A stretch of 64,000 nucleotides of DNA from Motacilla alba alba (lineage: Eukaryota; Chordata; Aves; Passeriformes; Motacillidae): NCBI RefSeq assembly GCF_015832195.1, contig NC_052027.1, positions 5,596,649 through 5,660,648 of the forward strand, in the 5' to 3' direction. The position numbers were made by a program, and so were the translations under genes. This document shows positions 49,980 through 61,370 of this stretch, piece after piece. The notes beneath the pieces were generated by a model. The model worked only from the letters and a program-made list of their open reading frames with translations, had not been told where the DNA came from and made no database searches. Every line of letters starts with the position of its first letter. Within the stretch, counting starts at the first letter, position 1.

Positions 49980-50240
49980 TAGTAAGCACAGACTCCATTG
50001 GCAGTTTAAGATGAGGAGCAATTTAACTGGGGCCTAGACTGCTTTGTGTAGCTTTGTTAATGTAATTGAGTAATGCATATTGATTTTTCATGGGGCCCAA
50101 ATCTTCTTCTCTTCATCTTGTCTAAGAAAGCCTGTTAAGGAATTATTAATCACATTATAATTGCTTTAAGATCTATGCTCTAATTAAAACCATAAATTCT
50201 TTATTACATCTTTATTTTAATTAGACATCCAGAAAGACAA
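49980..50240. other. Candidate conserved noncoding element (unproven)
   Basis: AT-rich complex block with TAATGCATATTGAT (octamer/homeodomain-like, near 50.07 kb), GAATTATTAATCAC, and two TAATTA words (50181-50186 and 50218-50223). It has no simple repeats and almost no open frames. This is among the more enhancer-like stretches of the window, on texture only. Confidence 0.28.
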
Positions 50241-52779
50241 TAATTTTTACAAGAAAACTCGTGCAATCAAATTACCCTACTTAGCAATGCTTCAAAGGGC
50301 CTGTGCTTAGGACACACAGACTCCAACAGGACTTTGTAAATGAAGACATGCAGGATTCTAGTCATAATCAGAGTTAGATGTCCCCTGAATATAATTAAGT
50401 AACTTTACAAAAAGATCTTCTCTATGCAACAAAACTGGGTTCATCCACAGGAGCCAGACTTTACTTTTACTTTTTGTTTTTCTTTTTGTCTTTCAAAAAA
50501 TGTAGGCACTGAGAAGCGTGTTCTGAAATTTTAAGAGCCTAATGAAAGGTTTAAAATATAATCCTACTGTAATGAAAATAAGCTTATTATCATAACCTCC
50601 TTCTGGTATTTTCTTCTGGGTGTCTTTGTTCCAGCTGTGATAGGTATTCTTTAGTTGCCAGAAGGAATTAAAAATAAGCATATTTCCTCATCTCTGTGGA
50701 AGGACCTGGTTTTTCTCTCATTTATGTTGGGAAACTAAATTCTGGAGATCAGAGTCTATCCTAGAATTGGTGTGGTTGATTTTTTAGTTTTTGAACTGTG
50801 GATGGTACGTGTCTGTTTTGCTAGAATTTGAGGATTCTTTAAAAGCACACTCTTTAACTTTTTTAAGATTAAAGTTACGTCTGTAATGTGAAATAGTATT
50901 GTGGTTTGAAATACTTGCTAGCCCACAATTTACTTGGTTTGGAGTCCAAAATTCTATCAGAAAGGTTAAAGACTCAGACTGAAACATTTCTTACTATCCA
51001 AACATGATTGAGAGTTCACCTTATCCCACCTCGGGAAAAAATGCCTCAGAGTGTTCAAGACATTCACGGAGAAAACATTTTGGGTTCCCCACCTGAAGGT
51101 GGGGTTTGTGCCAGAAATTTTTATCACCATTTTGGAATCTCTACCTGCCATGGGTGATTTAATCATGGCCAAAGTCTCATTGCAGCCAGGAGAAGAACCT
51201 GTGCCAAACAAAACATGCTTTTCTCCGTATTATGGAGAAATGTGCAGGCTCATTCCTTATTGCCAGGCAGATTTTAAACTGTGGCTGTGAGCAGAGCAGC
51301 AGATGTAAACCAGAGTGATGTGCTGCAACAGCAGTGAATGGCCATAACCCATTTTCCTTAAAGGATCTGGAGTGTCTCCTTTCAAATCCCAGAGCAGCAC
51401 TCCAGAGTGTGCTGCTGTTTAGGCTGACAAGGTCTGACTGAAAAGGCAGCTCACAGCCTCGCAGCTGGTAAATGGGGAAAAAATGGGTTTATTTGCCACT
51501 AACTCCCCCGCTCATCACGGGGGGAAGTCCAAGTACTCAGGCAGTGCATTGCCAGACACATCACTTGTCAGGTAATGTCTTAATAGCTGCAATAAAGTGT
51601 TGCTGGAGGTTTTGTGATGTGGCGATTGGAAGTGCAGCTCTGGCTCCCCTGTGCTGGGCACTGCCTGCCCACCTCAGACAAATTTGGGGGCTGCAGCCCC
51701 AGGCTGCTCTCATGTCAGTGAGACACAGAAAGAGGGACTTGCACGCTTTCTGGTACTGTCTTTCCTCCCTTCTGCCTCCCCTTTTGAACAGCTATCACTG
51801 TTCCCCAGCATTTTTTTACAGTTCTGTGTAGCTACAGCTTTAATTTAACCTCTGCCTACTTGTGGACTAAACTGCTGATGGCTTTCTCATCTCTAAGGCA
51901 TGGCAGATGGTGACAGAGTAAATGAGCTCAGGGTTTGGGTGCTTCATCCTCAAAGCATTGCCTCCACCTGGAGCCTGACACCAAAGTCACTGCCATGGGG
52001 ACCTTTCCCTTTGTTTTAGTACACTTTGAATCAGGAAAGCTTGATACAGTGGAGGGAAAAAATGTGAATGTTTGGAAAATGTGTACAAATTCCCTAGAAA
52101 CACCTGGCCTGGCAATGCAGAGCAGTCCCTCAGAAGGATGGTAGTACTGGCTTCCATCTGAGTGAAAATGGAATTATGGGAGTGGGAGGATGCAGGAAAT
52201 CCTCTGTTTGAGATGCAGAGGGCTGCCTGGCACAGGCAGATTAGCAAATAGATCTAACAGCCTTTCCAAGAGAGCACTCCTCTGCCTCCAACCTTTTTTG
52301 TGAAGTTTGCAAGATGGATCTGCCCTGGCTCCTGCTTTGGAGAGTGGGAACATGATGGGGTTTCTTTTTTTAGACTTGAATTCTGAGGCTTTGCTTTCCT
52401 GATCTGTCTTTGCTTAGGCTGAAAACAGCTCAGCAAGTCTTCAGTGGGAGTTAAGCAGACTGACTACAAGGCTGGGAGGATGTTTTAAATACTCAAGTTG
52501 AACAGCTGTAGTAGGGAGTGCAGGGATGTGCCTCACCCAGAACCCATTTTCAGCTCCATGACCTCTGTGAGGGAGGGTTTGCTGAATATCTGTTTTTATT
52601 GTGGCTCCAGAGAACAGAATATGCCATTGTCTGTAGCTTGACTGTTCCTCTCAAACATCATCTAGTTTCAGTAGGGGTATTGTAATTTATGAACCTGAGC
52701 TTAAGGAGATTTTTTCCTCCTAAGAAGGACAAGGTTTATCTTTAGAGGCTGCTAACGAACAGAGACAAAAGGCCGAGGA
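50241..52779. other. Gene-free unique sequence
   Basis: No gene or transposon was recognised. The longest open frame is 119 codons (51472-51831), without a domain. The left half is AT-rich; 51.4-51.8 kb is GC-richer. Confidence 0.5.
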
Positions 52780-53080
52780 TGGAAAAATATTAAATATCAT
52801 TAATTAATGAGTATATTTAAAGCTATTAAATTAATAGTAGTTAATTTGTAGAGACCAAAATACAGTGTGAGACACTTGGGAATTAATGTGTTAAGTGTCT
52901 CTAAAAAGCATCCTTAAATATGGGAAGCTTTAGGTGCCTCTATCAAGAGAGCAGATCCCTATTTGCTCATATGCTGCCCAAATAGAAATCAAAGCAATAA
53001 ATAGGCTCCCTGTCATGTAGGAAATTATTTAGTCTGTAAATACATTTCAGCAACGAATCAGAAGAGGTTTTAGACATGTC
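52780..53080. other. Candidate conserved noncoding element (unproven)
   Basis: AT-rich block beginning with a run of ATTAAT words (52.79-52.85 kb), including CATTAATTAATGAG, a near-palindrome. It then continues as complex sequence with no repeats or open frames up to about 53.08 kb. It is flagged on texture only. Confidence 0.25.
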
Positions 53081-55499
53081 TGGATTTTGAGCTCCACTTA
53101 ATGCTAAAGACTGCTATTCATTTCCTGGGAATCCCTGGGTGGATTCAGTGGGCTCAGAGATTCAATATCTGTTCTTCAACAATCAAAGAACATACATTAA
53201 GCATTTATTTATTCAGATAATTTGTACATATTTACTATCCCTAAGTCACTTATCTTGTGTGTGAAATGTTTCCCCTCTTTGAGAAGCAAATAGCCTTTTT
53301 TACTACTACAAATGTCAGGGAACTTTATTCTCATTTAATTCTCATTTAAATTTTTCATGGATGTGGTAAAGGGAGGGAGATATCACATGACACTACTGAG
53401 CATAAATGTAAAAAAAGGAAAAGCTTAAAGAAATTGTGGAACTCATGGCTGCAGGATGCTGCAGGACCAAGAGAATAACAAAGCACCAAGAAATTATTTG
53501 AAAAAAAAAAGTCCATTTGAGGCCATTTAATAGATCTCTAGCTTTTAGATTTCTAGGAACTGGGGGCATTGGATAACTCAAGACCATGCAGTTGTTGTAA
53601 GAAATAGGGCAGCAGTTATTGGACACTTTGAGAGGATATTAGGCTATAAATTCCTGTAAATGAGCAGCAAAGCAAGAAATGTCCAGAGCACTAACTTATT
53701 TGAGCATGGCCAGCAGACCTGGGAACACCAAACCTGGCCAAGTGTCTGTGTCCTGTTCAGACTGAAGAAGAGCATGGTCTTTTTCTCCTTCCTCTCCCAA
53801 CTCTGCATGTGTGATGGAGTAGAGTTTTTAAAGAAAATGGATGATATTAAGGCCATTTTTGTAGTTCTGTTCATTTAAAATTGTTCATGAAAATAACCCC
53901 AAATTCCTTGTTTTTAAGTAGCTCCTCTGCTCTGCCTCCATGTGTCCCAAATCCACCCTGCTTGCCCCCAGCCTTGTGGGACCTGTAGAAATAATCTTTG
54001 TGCAGCTGCATCCACCTGTCCTGTGATCCTTCAAAGTGGTGACTTCAGACACCCTCCCCTCAGCCATAAGTGTAGATTTTAGGGTGATATAAAATGTGCC
54101 TTTCCACTCCCACAGGGTTACACTGGCTTCCAAACCCCTGACCTGCAGCAATAGCCAAAACTCCTCTCCCCTCCAGTTTGCTCCAACAGGAGCCAGCTTC
54201 CTTTTCCATCAGAGCTGAGTAAGCCCACAGGGACATGAGCCTGTTTCTGTGTTTCTTGGGAGCAGAAATGTGACAGGGCTGCAGGAGAAATGGACTGAAG
54301 ACATTTTCACTCCATTATTACAGTTCCTGTCTGCACTTTGGATCTTTATTGCACAATCCCTGTTTGTTCTGCATTCAAAATGTGTCCATGGATGTGGATG
54401 CAAATTCCACACATTAGAGCACTGGCAGGTGCTTCATATGAACAGAGAAAGCCAAGAGAAGATTGAAATCTTCAATCCTTCAGGCTTCCATTCTGGCAGT
54501 GAAGCTGCTAACTGTTACAAATGCCTGTTGACAGTGCAGCTGAATTCCTGGCTTATTCCAGTAAAGAGGCAGGAATTTTATTGTTTCCATGGTATGAGAA
54601 CACCCCAAAGACTGCTTGTGGTGGCACAGCTTGATTAATACGGATTAGAAAAAAAACCTGGGAAGTCTTTGCTGCACCCAGCTTGGCAGCTTTGGCTCAG
54701 GCTTTGATGCTACCCTGGGTTTGGGGGCACACAGATCACACAACAGCTCACACAAGGTAATTTTATCTGCCCCCTGATTGTCCTCCACACCAGCAATGGG
54801 ACACAGTCAGTGTCACACTCGGGGATTATGTTGTTTTAAGTCATTGTGTGTTTCTTACCCCCATGCAAACAGGAGCTAAATTGATGCCAGGGAGCTTCAC
54901 AAATGCTCTCCTCCCCACTGACATCTCTCCCTCCTTCCCAAACTCTGCCTTGCTCTGTGCTTTTCCCCTGACCTGCCACCTGATCAGAGGCAGAGTCTGT
55001 CCCTTCCTTTCTGTGTTTGGCCCTGGTGAGACAGCAGAGGAGGTGGCCAGTGCTGCTCAGGGCACTCGGGTACCTGCAGGGAAAGCTGTTTGCCAGTGGG
55101 ACCAGTCTGTCCAGCCTGCTGCCTCCTGCACTGGAAGAGCCTTTTAGCTGTGAAACCCCAGAAGTGAGCATTTTGTGTGTGAACAAGCCCTCAGCTGTCA
55201 GTTTTGGGGGCTTGAGATCCATAAATACAACTTTTCCACTGCTGAGGATGGGCTGCTCTGTGGAGGCTGTGCTGTAGCTGGATGAGTAACACCCAGTAAA
55301 GGCAACAAGAGGAAGAGGCAGCTAGAGTGCAGCAAGTGTTTTGCCCATCAATTACCCCCAATTCTTCACCCAGAAAGATTAAAGGCTGTTTGTTTGCAGT
55401 TATGTGTAATGTCATGCTCTGTTTGTCATCTTATCAGCTCCCTTGGGATCACAAGACAGGCCTGAACGCTGCAGTGCCACCTTTCAGAAAACAGCCTAC
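53081..55499. other. Gene-free unique sequence
   Basis: No gene was recognised. An A10 run lies at 53501-53510. Open frames reach 129 codons (54249-54638, plus) and 128 codons (54836-55222, minus), neither with a recognisable domain. The part at 54.85-55.3 kb is GC-richer. Confidence 0.5.
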
Positions 55500-55880
55500 T
55501 AAAACTAATTAATAGTGCACCCTAGTTAACACATGCAAACTTGGCATTATTAGTCTAATTAAAAGGATTTTAACAATCTGAGTTTCCTTCTCTCCCCCCC
55601 TCACAAATTCCAACATATGCAAGTCAAGTAAATTAAACCCATTAATCACCATTGGTGCCAATGATATAGGTGCTTATAATGCAGGCTTGTCTCTGAAGAG
55701 AGGCACTAACAGACCTCGTTATGTTTAATTTCACTCCTTAGCAAAGGATAATAAATACAAATTGTAACATCACAATAAAATATTTAATTATTCACGAGTT
55801 TGGTAAGGAACATAATTAGCTTACTGGTATGTGTCTTCATTTGGGTGATAATGGATCCAATTTAGGAGCTTAACCATTTC
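55500..55880. other. Best candidate for a conserved noncoding element
   Basis: About 380 bp of complex AT-rich DNA with four TAATTA cores (55506-55511, 55556-55561, 55785-55790 and 55813-55818), the homeodomain consensus core. There are no simple repeats apart from short C and T runs, no transposon match and no open frame of note. Clustered TAATTA sites are common in forebrain and limb enhancers, but they also occur by chance in AT-rich DNA. Conservation has not been tested. Confidence 0.33.
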
Positions 55881-58800
55881 TGGGTAAAAGCTGAAAATGT
55901 GAGGTTTGCTAGGACATTATTGCTTAAATACAGAGAAAATTAGCCCATTTCCACAATCTCCATTACCTCCTGTGCAGAGAGCTGTGTGGACATCCCAGCT
56001 CAGACTGGGAAAACTGGAGCTCTCCTGCCTGTGAACAGGTTTGGGTTGATCTCTTCAGTCTTGTACAGACAAGGAGAGCTGAGCTCTGATAGTGTTTCCA
56101 CAGATGATACTGGAGTAATCCCAAAGAACAACATTTTAGGCTTAATAATGGTGTATTTTTCATGTGCTGCAGGAAGAGTCTGCTTGGGTTTTGCAGCTGG
56201 TTTGAAATTTGGGTGTTTTCATTCAGCTCCATGAAGGATGAGGCACAGCTGCCACAAGGGGTTTAGGTTTGCCCCATTTCCAAAGAGGAATGAGCTGGAT
56301 GGAGAGCATGCTTGTCCTTCTCACCTCCACCCCTGGACACAAGGCTGAAAATAATGAAAGTACCCTGGGAGCTGCTGTGGATGGGCCTGTGGCTTGCAGA
56401 GGTGCTGCTGCTGCAGTGGGGGTGCGGGAGTTAACCTGAGTAGGAGGCACCCGAGCTGGCAATTCAGCTGCTGCTGTTTGCTTTTATGGGCTCCTAATTT
56501 TATTTATTTTATGTTCTCCTTATTGCACGTATTTAGGTGACAGATGTGTGCGTTCCTTAATCTCTTTCTCATTACCCTATGAAATTGTAGCTGCGTTTTG
56601 ACAGCTTTCAGACAAAGATAAAAGAGGAGAGAGCAACTTCAAACATATGGAAATTTGCAGATACCCTGGACTGACTCCTGGTGAGGAGATCACTGAGCAC
56701 AGTTAGAGGAATTAGTTAAGACTGGTGGCCTTTGAGTTCCTGGTGTCTGCCTGCAGATGTGAGGGGAAGCACTGCCCCAGCAGCCATGATCCCAGCTTTT
56801 GATTATTTATCCTACAGGAGTGAAGGGAGCTTAGGAGTGGATTAATGCTCTGAACAGATTAGTTCAAATTGTGTTTTCAATGCGTTTGCCACACACCCCC
56901 ACACTGTAACCTTTGCTTAAGAAAAGAAAAACCACCAGGAAACCCAGGATGTCTGAGCACCTGTGTGATGCAGCCAGTACAATTCAAATTTCCTGTGCAA
57001 GGTAATTAACAGTGGATTGCTTGGTTTGGCAGAATGTGCTGTCTTACCACAAAGGGCTTGGGAGCTTTATAGCAAAATGAGTAAGAACAAGGTAGTGTAT
57101 TTTTGCTTCATCTGAATTATTTTGCTTTATTTGCCATACCCATTTTCTTTACCCTATCACCTTTATCCTGCCTCTTCCCCCTTCACCATTTCCAACCTAA
57201 ACAGATTTTCAAAGAAACCCTTAAACCATAAATTTTATTCTCTCTCTAAAGAAGACATTAGAATTAGTGCAAGAGAGTGTGAATATAGTCATGCAAGCAA
57301 TGTAATAAATGCAGTGTGTTATTTCTTTCTCCACTAATTCTTCTGAGCAAGATTTACTGCCTTGGCGAGGTTTTTTTAAATAAATTAAATATAACATGAA
57401 CTAGATAGTTGTTCACATGGAGCTAGGGCTGGAGAGGCTCATTAATCACTAGTTTAAGTCCCAGAGTATCCAGTCATCCTAATTAATGATTCAGAGCTGA
57501 ACTTTACTCTGGCAGAGGCAGCAGCACCAGGCTGTTACCCAGCTCAGCTGATAGGGACTGAGTGAGCCAGAGGAAATGCAGCAGCCCTTTGGGCTGGAGA
57601 GGCTGAGCTGCTGCCTGGCCAGCTCTGCACCCCTGTGCCAGCCAAAATCAGCTGTCCCTGTCACCAAACAGCCACGCTGGCAGCAGTTGGCTGGTGCAGG
57701 TTTGGGGCTGCTCCTCTGGGGTGAGCTGCACCCACTGCTGCTCCCCAAACAGCAGCAGGCTCCTGAGGTGTGGTCCTGCAGTCTAACCTGGGCATTTCTG
57801 TCTCCAGCAGGTGCTCCAGGGACTTCTGAAGTGGAAGGGGGCAGATTTATGGGGAGGGAGGGTTTCTGGATTCCTGGGAAGCTGCTGGCCAAGGGGCTCC
57901 TCTTGGCAGAGGTACAGGACCACAGGACACAATCCATGACAATTCATGGTGCCTGAGGTCTCCCCTGAATCCTCTCTGGGGTGCTGGTGCTCCATGCACG
58001 GGACCAGAGCAGCTTTTGTGCAACCAGTGCCTAATGAAAGGTTGTGGAATTAAAACTCTCTCTTGCAATAGGAAAATCATAAATCATAATCCCATTATTC
58101 AAATAAATTTACCTGCTCTTTAGGGTTCCATTTGTTCTGCATTTCATTTGTCTGTGTTTCCAAGACAAATAATTCACTCTGTTCCAGTGTTGTTTTTTTT
58201 TTTCATGTAGTGCTTTAGCATGGAAATTTTTTGCATTCCTCACAAATTCCAGACATTGTCTTTTGGTTTTGTTGTAGGAGTTTATTATATATTGGCAAGA
58301 AACTCCACTAGGAAAGTGTTTCATCCTGCCTTGGAGAATGAGGGACCCACTCAGGCCCTAGATTAGCAAGGCAACAAATTACCAACTCCTTTGCTTTTCT
58401 GCAGCCCTGCTGCCTGGAAGTTAATTAATTAGGTGGTCTTGAAGGGATGAACTTTGCTGACTTTAGGGATAGAAGAGGTTTTGTTCCTCTTTTGTTTTGT
58501 TACAGGCAAATTCTTACAGGAAAAAGTGAGCCTGAACTCAGTCTCAGCACATGGAAAATCTACGTAGAGTGAGTTTTGCAGTTGCATCATTATTTTAGAC
58601 TTGAAGTTTTTCTCAACTGTTCTTATAATTAATTTAACCACAAGAGCTCTTAGGGCTCTACTTGCCTAGTTCTTAACACAGAATCAGGGGTTTACAGCAG
58701 CAAATAATTTTTATTCTTGTTGATTTTTAGCCTGGCTAGTGGAAGCTGGGAAATTTTAGCATATGTAATTTGAATTGTTTCATGAAACATTTAACAAGAG

Positions 58801-60216
58801 CCTATTTCATTCTTCACTAAGGCAAGTTGATATAAGAAGGATGATGTTATGGTTAATGCAAATCATAATTATTACCAGGTGCATCACTGAACTGGGAAAT
58901 TGTGCTAAAAATGTAAGTTTTGCTCCAGTTCATATTGAAAAATTACTTTGCAGCCTGACAGCCATTAATCTCTGTTACAGGAATGTTATTCTTTATTTTG
59001 GTGAATTACAGAGCTGAGGCATAACAAGGCATAAATTATCAGGCCACAGGAGTCCACTGTGCTGAGCTGGGCTCAAGCAAGCCCTGATGATAAGAACCAA
59101 ACCCTGCCCACCCTGGGGGCACCTCAGCTCCACACAGAGCCAAGCCCTCAGCACCTCTGCTCCCCAGAACTTTTCTTTTGGACACACCTAAAATGCTTTG
59201 CCAGACCAGCATCCCATCTTTGCAGCTCCTACAAGGCTGTACCCTGGAGAGATTTGTGGGCTGGGTGCTCTTCTGTTTGCTAAGTCCTCTCTAAAAACAG
59301 GTTTTCTCATGAAAGAGGAAGAATTTAATCCAAGAGCTTCACTCTAAAGCAGGATGGGATATCTGTACTCAGCCCTGAAGGGGGGATGCAGAACTCTGTT
59401 GCTTTATTTGTTCCCAGGGGGTGAATTTGCTATTCCATGATAGAAGCTTGAAGTGCATCCTAACTTGTAATAAAGATGCTTTTCCAGAAATTATTATCTC
59501 TTTTGGTGGATGAGGAAGCAGGGCTCTAATAGTACTGTGCCTAGTAAGGTCTGTTCCACTAACAGGGAGAGTATTTGTACAAGGGAATTTTTATCAGAAA
59601 ATACCTCAACTTCCTCAGAGCAAAGTGCTGCTCACCTCAGTTTATGCCATAACATCAGAAATATAGAGTCCTAGTATTTTGTGCTTTATAAGTGGAAGAA
59701 ACAACTAAACATGAGTTTCCAAGCACTGAATTATTCAACAGGAGTGTGTAGGTTTTTGAGATGGTTCTCCACAAGGCTTTTCATCTGCCTCCAGTGAAGC
59801 AGTTTTGGTTGACCCTGCTCTATTTACTGTGAATCCAGCTTCCAGGCTACTGATTCCATGCAAGGTATGAAATTCAGAATACACTTCACTTTTTGATAGT
59901 TCTGTCTCTCTGCATACAAATGATAACTCTTCTCTCCCTCTCACTTTTGGCAGCTGTTCCAAATCAGTGTAATCATTGTCACTCTTCACAGCAGTGTTTT
60001 AAAAGACAGCACAGGGCTGTCCATCAGCACATCAGCACCTGCCACACAGCACTTAAACCCGAGGGGGTGAATCTCAGTGCCCACCCTGAAATGCCTGTAT
60101 ATCCCATTTTGTGGAAGCTTCTTATGCTCAAATCGCTGCCCAAAGGCCCTCCAAAGCTTTATATTGATTGTGCAAACAATATTTCTCAGAAGAATCTTTG
60201 TTAAATCCACCCTCAC
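55881..60216. other. Gene-free unique sequence
   Basis: No gene was recognised. A complex block at 56.50-56.66 kb resembles conserved noncoding DNA weakly. The part at 57.5-58.0 kb is the GC-richest patch of the right half and gives two opposed open frames (148 codons minus, 57491-57937; 126 codons plus, 57576-57956). These mirror each other, as GC-rich DNA poor in stop codons tends to do. A T11 run lies at 58193-58203. Confidence 0.5.
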
Positions 60217-60233
60217 TTTTTTTTTTTTTTTTT
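60217..60233. repeat. Poly(T) tract, T17
   Basis: Seventeen uninterrupted T. No retrocopy was recognised on its right side, where a minus-strand poly(A) tail would place one. Confidence 0.7.
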
Positions 60234-61089
60234 CTGCACACTTAATCCTTGACAACTTCCCAGGACAGGATGAGCAGTTTTGATCACATAACTCAGGGAT
60301 AGACCAGAACAAAGTCTGCCTGCCTTTAGTGGCCATTTGTAATTTTGGCTGTCACCCTCAGGCTGCCGGGGAAAGGAGCTGGACTGGACACATGGGCATC
60401 TCTGGTCTCCTCACTTGCAAAATGCAATATTGGAAGTGTTAGAAGTGCACAGCAAAGCTGAAGCGCAGCCTGTGAAAATGATGATAACAGCAAATGGGAA
60501 ACCATTTAATACAGGATGTGTTGGTCAGGTTGACAGCACTGTGAGAGTCTTGGCAAGCCTGAGATGTGTGCCCTGACAGTGCAGAGTCAGCAGGAAAGTC
60601 CTGAGGCAGCTGATGGCTCTGATGGCTCTGTTCAAAGAAATGGCTCAACAGATGCAGCTCCTGTTGCATCCAGGGTTTGCTGCAAGCCTGTGACAGCAAT
60701 GTGGAGCTGCCCTCTACCTCAGCAAGGCAAGAAGTGAAATTAAATATGTTTCTCTAAAGTTGGTGCTCAGCCCAAATGGTGCTCACAGGCTCATTAGGAA
60801 CTAACCCGATTAAATTTGGTTTGCCTAGGAGTGCAATTCTGGGCAGCTAGCTACAAATGATTGCTGAAAAATTATTGGCATTTTCCATGCCTTAGCATCT
60901 GGCATATTGTTCTATAGAAAGCTTATTTCTCCTGGAAAATGTTGAAGTGAAAGTGGTTTTAGTAGGACCATTGCCTGCACCACAAACATTTCTCTATGTG
61001 CCATTTTCTGGGCTCTTAAAAGAAATGTAGTGTCTCAGCCAGAAAGAACAGATGTGAGGAAATTGCAAAATGGATGCCAAGCATCATGA
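60234..61089. other. Gene-free unique sequence
   Basis: Nothing recognised except a 10-bp direct duplication (TGATGGCTCT-type unit twice, 60611-60630). Confidence 0.5.
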
Positions 61090-61370
61090 ATTAACTCTGC
61101 TGGTCAGATGTTCAACACCCCTGGATGATTGTGTGCTAATCTAAGAGCAGAGTAAATCAATCATTATCCAGGCTTGGGATATCTAGGTAGACCATAGGAA
61201 GCCTCTTGATTAATATGCACATCCTCACCTAGATGATGGTTAGCTCTGCAATTCATGGTTAAACTGAAGGCAGAAAGAATTGCTTTTTAATAACCTTGAT
61301 AATAACCCTTCTGATAGCTCCATTTAGGCATCATTATTGAATAATAGCCTGTGCATGTCATCGAGTCCCT
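61090..61370. other. Candidate conserved noncoding element (unproven)
   Basis: Complex block with TAAATCAATCATTATC, TTGATTAATATGCAC and TTAATAACCTTGATAATAAC words, which contain homeodomain and GATA-like cores, and almost no open frames or repeats. It is flagged on texture only. Confidence 0.25.

Noticed and set aside
57491..57956. Opposed open frames of 148 (minus) and 126 (plus) codons
   Set aside because: They mirror each other over a GC-rich patch poor in stop codons, and neither shows a domain.
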